A DNA stretch of 64,000 nucleotides, from assembly GCA_963759055.1 (NCBI GenBank), contig CAVWYD010000006.1, forward strand, positions 248,001-312,000, given 5' to 3'. This DNA comes from Thiosocius sp963759055. GTDB taxonomy: Bacteria > Pseudomonadota > Gammaproteobacteria > Chromatiales > Chromatiaceae. Within the stretch, counting starts at the first letter, position 1; each line of letters opens with the position of its first letter. The notes beneath the pieces were generated by a model. That model did not search any database, was not told where the DNA came from, and was given only the letters and a program-made list of their open reading frames with translations. Shown here piece after piece: positions 1 to 9,135 of the stretch. The translations under genes were made by a program, and so were the position numbers.

Positions 1-288
1 TCCAACAGCGGTCGTTTCCCTCTTCCGACCGCGCTGTTTGCTCGAGGAACGAGAGTCGTAAACTGTGAGGGACATCACATAACCAACTGAATTAAAGGGT
101 TAAGCGCTGAGTATCGGATTTTTGTGCAAGGCATCAAAACCCATTGCATGATCCCAACAAACACTGTAAAGCCGTCTGACACCGCCCATTTGGCGACTCA
201 TGGAGCCTGGCCGCTCTCGCGAGCGCCGCTCTACCCTGTCGTCAAGTGCCTTCAAGCTCTGCGAAAATCGATCGGGACGGAGAGTTTT

Positions 289-576
289 ATGACCGCAGAT
301 ACCCTGCACCGCAAACTTCAGGTTCTGATCGGAGATGCATTCGATTACCTCGGTGAGGTCTGGGTCCTGATCGAGGTGCTGAGTGATGTCGACAGCGTGG
401 TCTTGCGTCGCTGCAAAGACTGCAAACCCAGCGCCTTGCAGCGAAACGCCTACGGCATGCCGAACCGACGGGCGGAAGACACCCTCACCCTGCGTATCTC
501 GGATCGCAGCGGTGAGGCCTATTCCGAAGATATCCTGGTACTGCTCGAGGGACGCCAGGCCAAAGGATCAGCTTAA
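289..576 (+). CDS. small conserved-looking hypothetical protein, 95 aa
   Basis: I do not recognise this protein. The open frame extends further upstream, but the ATG at 289 is the better start because a purine-rich stretch (gggacggagag) lies just before it. The product is soluble with no signal peptide or membrane segment. It carries a Cys-Lys-Asp-Cys pair near residue 43, followed by a stretch rich in charged residues, which could suggest a small metal site, but nothing confirms this. It converges on kdsB and the two stop codons overlap by about nine bases. Confidence that it is a gene rests on the start context and on the lack of a competing frame. Confidence 0.55.
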   Translation: MTADTLHRKLQVLIGDAFDYLGEVWVLIEVLSDVDSVVLRRCKDCKPSALQRNAYGMPNRRAEDTLTLRISDRSGEAYSEDILVLLEGRQAKGSA

Positions 577-1331
577 GGCCTCGATCACCCGCGCCAGATC
601 CTCTGCCGTATCGACACCGGCAGGCGGCGTCAGTCGCCGCCACGTCCACGGCAATCCGTCCGCCATTCCACAACACCCGCAGCTGTTCGAGCGACTCCAT
701 GCGCTCGATCGGCGATACCGGCAGGCTGGCATAGCCGCCAAGGAATCCCGCGCGGTACGCATAGATGCCCAGATGTCGATAGACGCCTTCCAGCCAGGGC
801 GTTTGCACCGCGACACCCGGTATCGAACAGGTCACGCTTCCAGGGGATGGTCGCACGACTGAAATAGAGTGCGTAGCCATTGCGATCGGCAACGACCTTG
901 ACCGCATTGGTATCGAACAGCTGGTCCGGGTCGGTCAACGGGACCGCCAGCGTCGCCATGTCAGACTCGGCGTGCGATTCGAGTGTCTCGGCCACCTGTG
1001 CCAGCAATGCCGGTGGCATCAGGGGCTCATCGCCCTGCAGATTGACCACCACGGTGTCGTCGGGCCATTGCAGGACCCGGACCACCTCGGCGATGCGATC
1101 CGTGCCGCTGGTGTGTTCGCTCGAGGTCATGCAGACCCGATCGGTGAACTGCCCCGCCGCGGCCTGGATGCGTGCATCGTCGGTGGCGATCACCACCTCC
1201 TCTGCGCCGCTCTCGCAGGCACGATCGTAGACGTGCCGGATCATCGGCTTGCCGGCGATATCCAGCAAAGGTTTCCCCGGCAGACGCTGTGAGGCGTAAC
1301 GCGCCGGGATCACAACCCTGAATGCGGTCAT
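568..1331 (-). CDS. kdsB: 3-deoxy-manno-octulosonate cytidylyltransferase KdsB (two frameshifts)
   Basis: KdsB activates Kdo with CTP to give CMP-Kdo for lipopolysaccharide inner core synthesis in the cytoplasm. The N-terminal part is clear: VIPARYASQRLPGKPL with the nucleotide-binding Arg and Lys, then VVNLQGDEPLMP. After about residue 165 the frame changes near 825-830, the next frame carries HLGIYAYRAGFL and SPIERMESLEQLRVLWNG, and a second change near 640 gives the normal C-terminus PPAGVDTAEDL ending at 568. Read through, the product has the usual length of about 250 aa. It starts six bases after the Trm112-like gene and is the last gene of the comEC-exbBD-lpxK operon. Because kdsB is normally essential, indel errors are more likely than a true pseudogene. 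Confidence 0.9.
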
Positions 1332-1337
1332 AGTCGG

Positions 1338-1523
1338 CTAGTCGGTGACTTCTTCGTCGGCGGGCAGTTCCCGTGCCTCCTGCTCCAACATCACCGGGAT
1401 GCCGTCGCGGATCGGGAATGCGAGTCGGTCGACCTTGCAGATCAGCTCGCCGACCTTCGGCTTGTAGACCAGCTTGCCTTTACAGATCGGGCAGACCAGG
1501 ATGTCCAGCAGTTTTTTGTCCAT
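1338..1523 (-). CDS. ycaR: Trm112/YcaR family small zinc-ribbon-like protein
   Basis: A 61 aa protein of the UPF0434/Trm112 family. The start at 1523 (MDKKLLDILVCPICKGKL) matches the usual family N-terminus and is preceded by an AAGGAC ribosome site; the TTG two codons upstream is less likely. Cys residues in the CPIC pair plus the later LICKVDRLAFP motif define the family, although the second Cys pair of canonical zinc ribbons is incomplete. Its position between lpxK and kdsB is conserved in many Gammaproteobacteria. Its start lies inside the 3' end of lpxK, suggesting translational coupling. Its exact role in bacteria is unsettled. Confidence 0.9.
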   Translation of the reverse strand: MDKKLLDILVCPICKGKLVYKPKVGELICKVDRLAFPIRDGIPVMLEQEARELPADEEVTD

Positions 1524-2497
1524 CGACAATGTCCTTCAAAGCAATGTTCAGGCGGTGGACGAAACCGGCATCCGGTTGGGCATCGACATGCACAACCCAG
1601 CAGTCTCGGCACGGAAGACGCCGGCATTTTACCGCATCTTTCTCGGTCATCAGAATCGGAAGACCATCGTCGAACTCCAGGTCTCCGGCATCAAACGGGT
1701 GGTGATCGGGAAACGGATGCGGTTCGACCTCGATACCATGTCGGGTCAGCAACTGAAAAAAACGCTGCGGGTTGCCGATGCCGGCGATCGCATGCACGGC
1801 TCGACCGGCCAGTTCAGAAATATCCAGCTCGCTGTCGCCGGCCAGCGAGCGCAGCATTGGCTGGAACAGCTTCATCGAGAACTCTCCTTCGCCGACCCTG
1901 CCCGTTCACGACCACGAGATCGACACGGTCCAGTCGTGATTTCGGCTCGCGCAGAGGGCCGGCAGGCAGCAGAAAGCCATTGCCCAGCCTTCGCTCACCA
2001 TCGATGACCGCGATCTCCAGATCCCGGGCCAGGGCATAGTGCTGCATACCGTCATCCGAGATCACGATATTCGCGTCGGTGTGTGCCAAAAGGGCCTGCA
2101 CGGCGGCCGGCCGGTCCGGGCCGACGCACATCGGGCAGCCGGTGAGCGCCGCCAGCATCACGGCCTCGTCACCCACGCTGGCCGGATCACTGTCTGCCCG
2201 CACCTGCTGCGGCCAGTGCGTGGCCTTGCCCCCGTATCCGCGCGAAACGATGCCCGGGCGCCAGCCATGGCGTCGCAGATGCTGGGCCAGCCAGGTAACC
2301 AATGGCGTCTTTCCGGTGCCCCCGACCGTGATGTTTCCCACCACGATCACAGGGACCGGAAAACGCTGTGTTCGAAAAACACCCAGCCGGTAGCCAAGGC
2401 GGCGGATCCCGGCGACCGCGCCGAAGATCAGCGACAAGGGCAAAAGCAGCAGGGATACGCCGTTGACTGAATTCCAGTAGTGATCGAGGCGGGGCAC
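1480..2497 (-). CDS. lpxK: tetraacyldisaccharide 4'-kinase LpxK (one frameshift)
   Basis: LpxK phosphorylates the lipid A disaccharide at the inner face of the cytoplasmic membrane. The N-terminus has one hydrophobic segment (LLLLPLSLIFGAVAG) and then the Walker A GNITVGGTGKTP, SRGYGG, and the Walker B-like NIVISDDGMQHYAL. At about 1850 the frame changes, and the second frame continues with GIGNPQRFFQLL, HPFPDHHPF and LMTEKDAVKC, all typical LpxK C-terminal motifs, to a stop at 1480. The start is GTG at 2497. The combined length of about 335 aa is normal. It follows exbD by 13 bases. No msbA is present between exbD and lpxK, unlike in many relatives. Confidence 0.92.
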
Positions 2498-2510
2498 CGA
2501 CGAAGTCCGG

Positions 2511-2945
2511 TCACTCGGCGTCGGCGTCGGGATCGGTCTGGCGCGCGACGAAGCTCAGATGCACCATGTCCAGCTGGGCGGCCACGTCCAGCACGGTCAT
2601 CATCGACTGCAGCGGCGCACTGCGGTCGCCGGATACGATAACCGGCAGGTCAGCTCGTCCATCGGCGATCTTGAGCATGGTGCGACGCAGGGTATCGGCA
2701 TCATGCTTCACCAGCTCGCGTTCGTTGACATAAAAATTCCCTTTTGCGTCGATCTTGATCTCGATCTTGTCCTGCGGTTTTTCCTCTGTCTGGGTCGCGG
2801 AGGCCGAGGGCAGTTCCACTTTCAGCTGGGTCTGCTTGTCGAAAGTCGTCGACACCATGAAGAAGATCAGCATCAGGAAGACGACGTCGATCAGCGGCGT
2901 GATATCGACACGCGGCGGCTCGGCACGGCGGGGGCGAAGATTCAT
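2511..2945 (-). CDS. exbD: ExbD/TolR family biopolymer transport protein
   Basis: A 144 aa single-pass inner-membrane protein that with ExbB forms a proton-driven motor energising outer-membrane transport. The N-terminus PPRVDITPLIDVVFLMLIFF contains the conserved membrane Asp in the PLIDVVF motif, followed by a periplasmic domain with VPVIVSGD-type elements (here LPVIVSGDRSAP) and ending in an acidic tail. It sits four bases downstream of exbB and upstream of lpxK. In this genomic context ExbB/D pairs are often annotated simply as transport motor proteins and no TonB is nearby. Confidence 0.93.
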   Translation of the reverse strand: MNLRPRRAEPPRVDITPLIDVVFLMLIFFMVSTTFDKQTQLKVELPSASATQTEEKPQDKIEIKIDAKGNFYVNERELVKHDADTLRRTMLKIADGRADLPVIVSGDRSAPLQSMMTVLDVAAQLDMVHLSFVARQTDPDADAE

Positions 2946-2949
2946 ACCG

Positions 2950-3561
2950 TCACTGCTCCCTCTGCCCGTGCATCACCTCGACCATCTTCAGGGCCTGCTC
3001 CTCCATGCTCAGGACGATCCTGTCGACCTTGCCGCTGAGGTAGCGGTGAAAGATGACTGCCGGAATGGCGACCGACAGGCCGGCCGCCGTCGTGATCAGC
3101 GCCTCGGAGATGCCGCCCGCCAGCACCGACGGGTTGCCCACCCCGGAGGTGGTGATCGCCGCAAACACCTTGATCATCCCGATCACCGTGCCCAGAAGCC
3201 CCAACAGCGGGGAGATGTTCGCAATGGTGCCCAGGGTGTTCAGATAGCGTTCGAGTTCGTGTACGACCTGGCGGCCCTCTTCCTCGATCGCCTCCTTCAT
3301 GAATTCACGCGGGTGCATCCGGTTCATCAGCCCTGCGGCCAGGATGCGCCCGAGCGGGGAACTCTTGCGCACGGTCTGGATATGCGCCGCGGTGAGCTGG
3401 TTCTTCTGATGCAGTTGCCAGATCTGTGCGACCAGATTGGTCGGCAGCACCCTGCGTCTGCGATAGATCCACAGACGTTCGACAACGATCGCCATGGCGA
3501 TCACGGAACAGGCGATGATCGGCCACATCAGCCATCCACCGGCTTTCACAAGTTCGAGCAC
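2950..3561 (-). CDS. exbB: ExbB/TolQ/MotA family proton channel protein
   Basis: A 203 aa inner-membrane protein of the MotA/TolQ/ExbB family. Three hydrophobic segments are visible: residues about 8-28 (LMWPIIACSVIAMAIVVERLW), about 110-135 (ISPLLGLLGTVIGMIKVF) and about 155-180 (GISEALITTAAGLSVAIPAVIF). The signature LGLLGTVIGMI and the Thr-rich SEALITTAAGL region are typical of the proton channel. It is followed immediately by exbD, its structural partner, and preceded by comEC by about 50 bases, all on the minus strand, which suggests one operon down to kdsB. Confidence 0.94.
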   Translation of the reverse strand: MLELVKAGGWLMWPIIACSVIAMAIVVERLWIYRRRRVLPTNLVAQIWQLHQKNQLTAAHIQTVRKSSPLGRILAAGLMNRMHPREFMKEAIEEEGRQVVHELERYLNTLGTIANISPLLGLLGTVIGMIKVFAAITTSGVGNPSVLAGGISEALITTAAGLSVAIPAVIFHRYLSGKVDRIVLSMEEQALKMVEVMHGQREQ

Positions 3562-3612
3562 GTCGGAAATTCCTCCAATCTGAACACCCGGGGCGCAAGG
3601 GGAATGCGCCGG

Positions 3613-5937
3613 TCAATCGTCGGATGATACTGCATGCATGGGTTCGGCTAAACCGCTGTCATGCCACCAAAAGCGTTTGTTGCCGAGTCGGTGTGCCGTT
3701 GGGCCTGAAATGGTTCCGTCGGCTGAAAACCGCAGGCCGATCGTTCCCATGGGCGCGGTGTCCAGTGCAATCGCCCCCGCGGCACGCCAGCGCGCTGCAA
3801 CCTGCGGGGCGGGAAATCCGTAACGATTGGCCCATCCGGTCGAATAAAGGACAAAGACAGGCGCGGTTGCGGCGACAAATTGCGCGCCGGATGAACTCCG
3901 GCTGCCGTGATGCGGCGCCACCACGGCCCGGCTTGCCAGTTTTTCGGCCATTTTTTGTACCAGCAGGCGCTCGACCCCTGTGCCGATGTCGCCTGTGAAA
4001 AGTACCGAACCGGCGCTATTGGAGATGCGCAGGACGCACGAGGCATCGTTGCCGGACAGTCGCGGCTCGGACGGGGGATGCAGAAACTCGAAGTCCACAC
4101 CGTCCCAGCGCCAACTTTCGCCCGCCACGCACCGCTCGGCACCATGGCCGACCCGTTCCGGCTCACCTGACTGCACCTTTTTCACCGCCAGAGTCGACAA
4201 CAGATAAGCGACCCCTCCGGCGTGATCCTTGTCCCCGTGACTGAGGATCAATCGATCGATTTGCCTGCTGCCGCGCCTGGCGAGAAAAGGCTGTATCACG
4301 GCCGCGGCAGCGGAGAACCCCGAGGGATACTCCGGCCCGGTGTCGAACACCAGGGTGTGACGACGCGTCTCGACCACCGTGCCAAGCCCCTGGCCGATAT
4401 CCAGCAGATGGACTTCAAACTCCCCCGGCGACAGCTGTGTCGCGCGCGGCAGCCAGAGCAGACCCAGCATGGGCAGCGCGAGCCAGCGTAAGGGAAAACC
4501 CGGTGGTGACAGTATCAGACCGACCGCAAGCACCAGCAGCGCGAATTCCGGCATGCCCAGGCCGGACAGAGCCAGATCCGGCATGGGCAGGCGGGCGACC
4601 ATTTCCAGTCCCCATCGAACCAGATCGAGGAGTTCGCCCAGCTGTCGCAACGTCCATTCCCCCGCCGCCGGGACCGAAAGCAGCAGGAGGACGCCCAGCA
4701 GCGTCATCGGGACGAGGACAAGACCGAACACCGGCACCAGGATCAGATTGACCAGGGGTGCGACCCCACTGGCAGGCATGCCAAACGCCATCAGGATCGG
4801 CCAAAGGGCCAGCGTGATCGCCAGCTGAACCTGGGCGGCCCGGTACCAGACCGCCCTTCCCCGGGTCCATGGAATGGCAGCCAGGATCGCGGCCACAGCA
4901 CCGAAAGACAGCCAGAATCCGGCCGATACGACGGACGGCGGGTGCCACAGCAGGACGCAGACAGCGGCCGTTGCGAGGGCGTGCATCGTGTCGTGCCCGC
5001 GTCGCAGCACCACGGCCAGCGCAAACACCACAAGCATGATGAGTGCGCGTTGAGTCGGCAGTCCCATACCCGCCAGCGCGGCATACAGGGTGGCCACCAT
5101 CAGGCCCGCGACCGCACCCGCCAGCCGCGCCGGCACGCGCGCGCAAACCGCGGGTATCCGACGCCAGGTCCAGCTCACGGACAACAGCCCGAGGCCCGCA
5201 AGCAGGCCGATGTGCAATCCGGATATGGCCATCAGGTGGCTCGTCCCGGTGGCCCGGAACAAGGCCTTTGCATCCGACGAAAGGCCGGACTGATCACCGA
5301 CTGTGATGGCGCGCATGACACCGCGCGCATAGTCGGATGCATTGACCGAATCGATAGCGGCGCTGACCGTCGCGCGCAGCCGGGTCAACCGGCAGCAGGG
5401 TTTGCCGGGAAGGCGCCGAGGCCCGCCCTCGGCAAGGACATACCCCCTGTAACGCACACCCTGCCAATACAGCCAGCCCTCGTAATCCCATGCCCCTGGG
5501 CTGGCGTAGCCGTGCACCGCACGCAACCGGACGGGAAGCCGCCAGACCTCGCCGACACCGATCTCGGGCGGATCACGCCAGCTCAGCCGAAAGCGCCAGG
5601 ATCCCTGCAGCGGCTCATCCAGGCCCTCGATGGTATCTGCCTCGAAGATGAACCGGACCATTTCGCGCGAACGATCGGGCAACGACACCACCCGCCCGCT
5701 CAACTCGAGGCGCAACACCTTGCCGTCATCGGGAAGATCGGGCGGAAGGGTTATCAGCGCGTACGCATGAGACCAGGCGAAACCGGCCAGCAGTGAAAGT
5801 GCCGGTCGCAGACGACGCGATGACCAGAGGGCCATCGCCAGAACCGGCACAAACGCCAGCCACGGCCAATCGGGCAACCAGGAAAGTTGATGGAACGCCA
5901 GCGCGCCCAGCGCAAAAAAAACGGAAAACCGCAGCAC
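3613..5937 (-). CDS. comEC: ComEC/Rec2 family DNA uptake channel protein
   Basis: A 774 aa polytopic protein predicted to move single-stranded DNA across the inner membrane during natural transformation. It has an N-terminal DUF4131-like part with hydrophobic segments, a central competence domain (MRAITVGDQSGLSSDAKALF, TGTSHLMAISGLHIGL), many membrane helices, and a C-terminal metallo-beta-lactamase-like domain with LLDIGQGLGTVVET, LILSHGDKDHAGG, VLFTGDIG and VVAPHHGSRSSSG. All metal-binding motifs are visible, so the nuclease-like domain appears complete. It heads the minus-strand operon comEC-exbB-exbD-lpxK-ycaR-kdsB, a conserved gammaproteobacterial order. No frame disruption is seen. Confidence 0.95.
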   Translation of the reverse strand: MLRFSVFFALGALAFHQLSWLPDWPWLAFVPVLAMALWSSRRLRPALSLLAGFAWSHAYALITLPPDLPDDGKVLRLELSGRVVSLPDRSREMVRFIFEADTIEGLDEPLQGSWRFRLSWRDPPEIGVGEVWRLPVRLRAVHGYASPGAWDYEGWLYWQGVRYRGYVLAEGGPRRLPGKPCCRLTRLRATVSAAIDSVNASDYARGVMRAITVGDQSGLSSDAKALFRATGTSHLMAISGLHIGLLAGLGLLSVSWTWRRIPAVCARVPARLAGAVAGLMVATLYAALAGMGLPTQRALIMLVVFALAVVLRRGHDTMHALATAAVCVLLWHPPSVVSAGFWLSFGAVAAILAAIPWTRGRAVWYRAAQVQLAITLALWPILMAFGMPASGVAPLVNLILVPVFGLVLVPMTLLGVLLLLSVPAAGEWTLRQLGELLDLVRWGLEMVARLPMPDLALSGLGMPEFALLVLAVGLILSPPGFPLRWLALPMLGLLWLPRATQLSPGEFEVHLLDIGQGLGTVVETRRHTLVFDTGPEYPSGFSAAAAVIQPFLARRGSRQIDRLILSHGDKDHAGGVAYLLSTLAVKKVQSGEPERVGHGAERCVAGESWRWDGVDFEFLHPPSEPRLSGNDASCVLRISNSAGSVLFTGDIGTGVERLLVQKMAEKLASRAVVAPHHGSRSSSGAQFVAATAPVFVLYSTGWANRYGFPAPQVAARWRAAGAIALDTAPMGTIGLRFSADGTISGPTAHRLGNKRFWWHDSGLAEPMHAVSSDD

Positions 5938-6197
5938 ATTCCCTCCATGGAACGCGATTGGGATATTTAAAGGCCTCCGGCCCTGGCGGCAGGCATCGAC
6001 AGATCGGTCCAGGCCTGATTTTTCGGGCTTCCGGGTGACCTCCAGCCACCGCTACTAACTTAGCACAACGCCGCCTGCTGGCTGTCACTGAGCGTCGATT
6101 GTCATTGCGATTGCTGAAGAAACCGGTGCCGCTACCGCCGTAGTAAAGGAGCAGCAAGCGTGCTTCAATTGTGGAGCGATCAACGAAAATAACGTCG

Positions 6198-6998
6198 ATG
6201 CCCAGACACCTGATCAAACGTTATACGCCAGACCCCGCCGTGCTGAAGAAACACAAACACCTTCGGCACCTTGGCGACTGGCTGCATGACGCAAACCTGT
6301 GGCATCTGAACCGGTATTCGGTCTCGGGGGGAGTCGCTGCCGGCCTGTTCTGGGCCATGATCCCGATGCCAATGCAGATGCTTGCCGCCGCTTTCACAGC
6401 GGTGCTGTTTCGCATCAATCTCCCGATTTCTGTCGCCCTGGTCTGGCTGACCAACCCGATCACCATGCCGGCGATTTTTTACGTCGGCTACCTGATTGGT
6501 ACCTGGCTGTTGGGCAAGCCCGCCGACGCGGGCGAGTTCCAGATGTCCGTGGAATGGATCGGCGCGGAACTCAACACCATCTGGAAACCGCTGTATCTGG
6601 GTAGCCTGGTGCTGGGAATTCTGCTCGCGTCGCTGGGTTATTGCGCCATGCGCCTGTATTGGCGCTGGCATGTGCTCAAGCACTACCGGGAAAGGGTGCA
6701 GAGAAGGCTCAAAGCCAAGGCCAAGGCCGCGCTAAGCTCGGGTGCAGGCTGCCATCCCGCAGGGTCAGGATGCGGTCCATCCGCGCAGCCAGTTCGAGGT
6801 CATGGGTCACGATCACGAAACTCGTCCCCTGCTCGCGGTTCAGCTCCAGCAGCAGATCGTAGACCGATTCTGCGGTCTGCCGATCGAGATTGCCCGTCGG
6901 CTCATCAGCGAGCACACAGGCCGGGTTGGCCACCAGCGCGCGGGCCATCGCGGTCCGCTGACGCTCGCCGCCCGAGAGTTCCCCCGGCTTGTGCCTGA
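6198..6998 (+). CDS. DUF2062 domain membrane protein (3' end uncertain)
   Basis: The start ATG at 6198 (MPRHLIKRYTPDP) is the usual N-terminus of the DUF2062 family. Family features are the WHLNRYSVSGGVAAGLFWAMIPMPMQM segment, further hydrophobic stretches around residues 70-100 and 135-155, and a basic C-terminus RVQRRLKAKAKA near residue 180, where family members normally end. The open frame continues about 90 more residues antisense to lolD with unrelated, low-complexity sequence. A stop (TAA at 6733) exists in another frame just where the protein should end, so a small indel near 6700-6730 is likely and the true end may be about 6735. Function is unknown; it is divergent from comEC. Confidence 0.85.
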   Translation: MPRHLIKRYTPDPAVLKKHKHLRHLGDWLHDANLWHLNRYSVSGGVAAGLFWAMIPMPMQMLAAAFTAVLFRINLPISVALVWLTNPITMPAIFYVGYLIGTWLLGKPADAGEFQMSVEWIGAELNTIWKPLYLGSLVLGILLASLGYCAMRLYWRWHVLKHYRERVQRRLKAKAKAALSSGAGCHPAGSGCGPSAQPVRGHGSRSRNSSPARGSAPAADRRPILRSADRDCPSAHQRAHRPGWPPARGPSRSADARRPRVPPACA

Positions 6999-7416
6999 CC
7001 CGGGACCCGAGGCCGACCCGCTCCAGCAGGGCCATGGCACGTGCGGTGGCCTCGGCGGCGGATATGCCGCTGATCAACAGTGGCATGGCGACGTTTTCCA
7101 GTGCGCTGAACTCCGGAAGCAGGTGGTGAAACTGATAAACGAAACCGATGGCCCGGTTGCGTGCCGCGCCGCGTTTCTTTTCATCCAGTGTGCTGAATGG
7201 CCGGCCCAGCAGCATGACCTCGCCGGCGGTCGGCAGATCGAGGCCACCGAGACAGTGCATCAGCGTGCTCTTACCCGACCCGGAGGCCCCAACGATTGCC
7301 ACCTGCTCGCCGCGCTCGAGTTCGAAAGCCAGGTTCTCCAGAACCTTCACCGGCTCGGGACCCGTTTCGAAGGACTTGCTCAGCGCGTGACAGGCAAGCA
7401 CGCAGGCGCTACTCAT
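6709..7416 (-). CDS. lolD: lipoprotein-releasing ABC transporter ATPase LolD
   Basis: A 235 aa ABC ATPase that powers release of outer-membrane lipoproteins from the inner membrane to LolA. Walker A GASGSGKSTLMHCLGGLD, a Q-loop in IGFVYQFHHLLPEFSALENV, the signature LSGGERQR and Walker B CVLADEPTGNLD are all present, with the LolD-like lid RPFSTLDEKKRGAARN. It overlaps the 3' end of the permease gene by eight bases and forms an operon with it. Its stop lies close to the convergent DUF2062 gene. Confidence 0.95.
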   Translation of the reverse strand: MSSACVLACHALSKSFETGPEPVKVLENLAFELERGEQVAIVGASGSGKSTLMHCLGGLDLPTAGEVMLLGRPFSTLDEKKRGAARNRAIGFVYQFHHLLPEFSALENVAMPLLISGISAAEATARAMALLERVGLGSRVRHKPGELSGGERQRTAMARALVANPACVLADEPTGNLDRQTAESVYDLLLELNREQGTSFVIVTHDLELAARMDRILTLRDGSLHPSLARPWPWL

Positions 7417-8656
7417 AGCGCAAAGCCTCGGCCGGTTGTGTGCGGTAGGCGCGCCACGCGGGTGCCAGGGTCATCAGAAGGCTCAACATGAAAGAGCCGA
7501 TGCCGACCAGAACGACATCGCCGATCTGCACATCAGACGGCAACTTGGCGATGTAATAGATGCTCGGGTCGATGAACTGGATTCCAAACACCTGCTCAAC
7601 CGCCGCGACTACCGATTCGATGTTCAGGGCCAACGCCAGCCCGGCGACAACCCCGACCAGTGTTCCGATGGCCCCCAGGGTCGCCCCCTGCACGATGAAT
7701 ATCCGCATTACCTGGCCAGGCGAGGCACCAAAGGTCTTGAGGATCGCGATATCGCTCTGTTTGTCCACCACCATCATGACCAGGGTCGAGACGATATTGA
7801 AGGCCGCGATGACCACGATGAAGAAAAGCAGCAGGCCCATCATGCGTTTTTCCATCTTCAGCGCGGCGAAGAAATTGCGGTGGTAGTCGGTCCAGTTGAG
7901 GACCCGGTAGCGCCCCTTGAGAGACTCCGCGAGCTCGAAACTCACCTGACGGGCCATCCATACGTCATCGAGTCGTAATCGCACTCCCGTAACGGCGTCA
8001 TCGAGTTGCTGCAACAGTGCCGCATCGCGGATATTCACCATCGCGACACCGCGGTCGTACTCGCCCATACCGACTTCGAAGATACCCGATACCGTGAAGC
8101 GCTTGAGGCGCGGCATACTGCCCGCCACGGTCACCGTGATCTGTGGGACGATCACCGTGACCTTGTCACCCACCGCCACACCGAGCACATTGGCGAGCTC
8201 GCGGCCCAGAATTATCCGAAACTCACCGGCCTGGAGGTCTGACAGTGATCCCGACACCATGTGTTCCGCAACATCGACCACCTGCGACTCGAACTCGGGG
8301 TCCACGCCACGCACGATGGCACCGGTAACCTCGCGGCGGTGACTGAGCATCGCCTGGCCCTCGATATAAGGGGCGGCACCGAGCACCCGCGGGTGTTCCC
8401 TGGCCTGGTCCATGGCCTGCCGCCAGTCCGTCATGCGCCCATCGAGCGCCTGAACATCCCCGTGCGAAGCCATACCGAGGATGCGCTCGCGGACCTCTTT
8501 GTGAAACCCGTTCATTACCGACAGCACGGTGATCAAAACGACCACCCCCAGCGCGATGCCGAGCGTCGATATCAGCGAAATAAAGGAAATAAAGTGATTA
8601 CGTCGGCGTGATCGCGTGTAGCGTAGCCCGACAAACAGGGAAAGCGGATGGTACAT
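7409..8656 (-). CDS. lolC: lipoprotein-releasing ABC transporter permease, LolC/LolE (LolF-like) family
   Basis: A 415 aa permease with one N-terminal transmembrane helix (FISFISLISTLGIALGVVVLI), a large periplasmic MacB-like domain, and three C-terminal helices (LLFFIVVIAAFNIVSTLVMMV and two after residue 310). The N-terminal hook start YPLSLFVGLRYTRSRRRNHFISFIS is typical of LolC/E proteins. Only one permease gene accompanies lolD here, so this may be the homodimeric LolF-type arrangement known from other proteobacteria, unless a lolE is elsewhere. ATG at 8656 is the start; the upstream DNA to 8830 holds the divergent promoter region. Confidence 0.93.
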   Translation of the reverse strand: MYHPLSLFVGLRYTRSRRRNHFISFISLISTLGIALGVVVLITVLSVMNGFHKEVRERILGMASHGDVQALDGRMTDWRQAMDQAREHPRVLGAAPYIEGQAMLSHRREVTGAIVRGVDPEFESQVVDVAEHMVSGSLSDLQAGEFRIILGRELANVLGVAVGDKVTVIVPQITVTVAGSMPRLKRFTVSGIFEVGMGEYDRGVAMVNIRDAALLQQLDDAVTGVRLRLDDVWMARQVSFELAESLKGRYRVLNWTDYHRNFFAALKMEKRMMGLLLFFIVVIAAFNIVSTLVMMVVDKQSDIAILKTFGASPGQVMRIFIVQGATLGAIGTLVGVVAGLALALNIESVVAAVEQVFGIQFIDPSIYYIAKLPSDVQIGDVVLVGIGSFMLSLLMTLAPAWRAYRTQPAEALRYE

Positions 8657-8829
8657 GAGCGAATTAAATCACAAAGCGCGCATCATCCGGGCCGAAATCG
8701 TCCCTGCATGGTTTGTACTGTGTGATTTCATGGTTAAACTCAAAGCACGGGGTGAAATATCGTTCGGCAAAGCAAATTTGCGGATGATGTAACACCTGTT
8801 TCGATTGCAATGTTACGCGGGAGTTCAAG

Positions 8830-9114
8830 ATGAAAGGACCTGGTTTGGCACTGGCGCTTCTGGCCGCTGTGACCACGACGGCTCAGGCCGATGTTTTGCT
8901 GATGGACTCGATCAGCGCGGTGCCTCCAAACAGTGCGTCCGGGGTGCCACGTCCACACCGCGGTTCGAGCATGACCGTCGTCAAGGGCCAGTTCGGAGAA
9001 CCCGAAAGCGCGAAGGCGGCGATCGGCGATCCTCCGATTACGCGCTGGGTCTATCCGGCGTATACCGTGTATTTCGAGCATGAACATGTGATCGACGTGG
9101 TGGTTCATCGTTAG
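8830..9114 (+). CDS. small exported conserved protein, 94 aa
   Basis: The product begins with a clear signal peptide (MKGPGLALALLAAVTTTAQA, cleavage after AQA), so the mature protein of about 75 aa should be periplasmic. A ribosome site (gcgggag) precedes the ATG at 8830. The mature part contains PPNSASGVPRPHRGSSMTVV and ends in WVYPAYTVYFEHEHVIDVVVHR. This C-terminal pattern, in which a weak outer-membrane-like or SmpA/OmlA-like fold is conceivable, recurs in many gammaproteobacterial proteins of unknown function. It lies just upstream of aguA on the same strand. Confidence 0.7.
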   Translation: MKGPGLALALLAAVTTTAQADVLLMDSISAVPPNSASGVPRPHRGSSMTVVKGQFGEPESAKAAIGDPPITRWVYPAYTVYFEHEHVIDVVVHR

Positions 9115-9135
9115 CGGCCTGCGCCTGAAGCCCGC

